DNA of 15,578 nt. Origin: Gammaproteobacteria bacterium (lineage in GTDB: Bacteria; Pseudomonadota; Gammaproteobacteria; Xanthomonadales; Xanthomonadaceae). The DNA lies in assembly GCA_026398715.1 (NCBI GenBank), contig JAPLSI010000122.1, positions 1 through 15,578 on the forward strand. The letters run 5' to 3'. Under the pieces are notes generated by a model. That model saw nothing but the letters and a program-made list of their open reading frames with translations. It searched no databases and had not been told where the DNA came from. This document shows, piece after piece, positions 15,550 through 15,578 of this stretch; position 1 is the first letter of the stretch, and each line of letters opens with the position of its first letter. The position numbers were made by a program, and so were the translations under genes.

Positions 15550-15578
15550 ACCGCAGGCCCAACCCCTCGCGCTACCGG

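Overview
The window is GC-rich DNA with tightly packed genes. Its gene content fits a gammaproteobacterium of the Xanthomonadales/Lysobacterales (Xanthomonadaceae or Rhodanobacteraceae type). Pointers are a long-form SufT beside a pntAB operon with a split alpha subunit, a thermolysin-family protease with PPC and P domains, and OmpA/DUF11-type surface proteins. This placement is inferred from protein families, not from a marker gene. Seven of the nine genes lie on the minus strand. No tRNA, rRNA, insertion sequence or CRISPR array was seen.

Layout: (1) 92-580 (+), a single-domain asparaginase-like protein, which converges on a shared terminator at 627-656. (2) 676-9377 (-), a two-gene operon. 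The first gene encodes a 1669-residue exported protein with seven tandem ~107-residue Cys-paired repeats, two DUF11 domains, an SdrD-B-like domain and two OmpA-like domains. The second encodes a ~1224-residue protein that looks like an exceptionally large outer-membrane beta-barrel. A near-consensus sigma-70 promoter (9484-9513) drives the pair. (3) 9756-12002 (-), a secreted M4 metalloprotease with its own terminator and an upstream region rich in inverted repeats. (4) 12297-13279 (-), sufT followed by a small two-helix membrane protein, divergent from (5) 13344-13772 (+), a four-helix membrane protein of unknown function. (6) 13811-15510 (-), pntB and the membrane part of pntA (pntA2), overlapping by 4 bases; the NAD-binding part (pntA1) is not in the window.

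The most interesting region is the 8.7-kb operon. By eye, the barrel partner has more than 30 amphipathic strands, comparable in size to giant translocon barrels such as SprA. Its upstream neighbour is a long beta-rich repeat protein with a C-terminal peptidoglycan-binding module that keeps the key Asp and Arg. The coupled genes suggest an envelope-spanning two-component assembly: a repeat fibre or scaffold anchored to peptidoglycan plus a dedicated giant barrel. That function is inference. The remaining genes are mostly recognisable housekeeping (transhydrogenase, Fe-S maturation) or exoenzyme functions.
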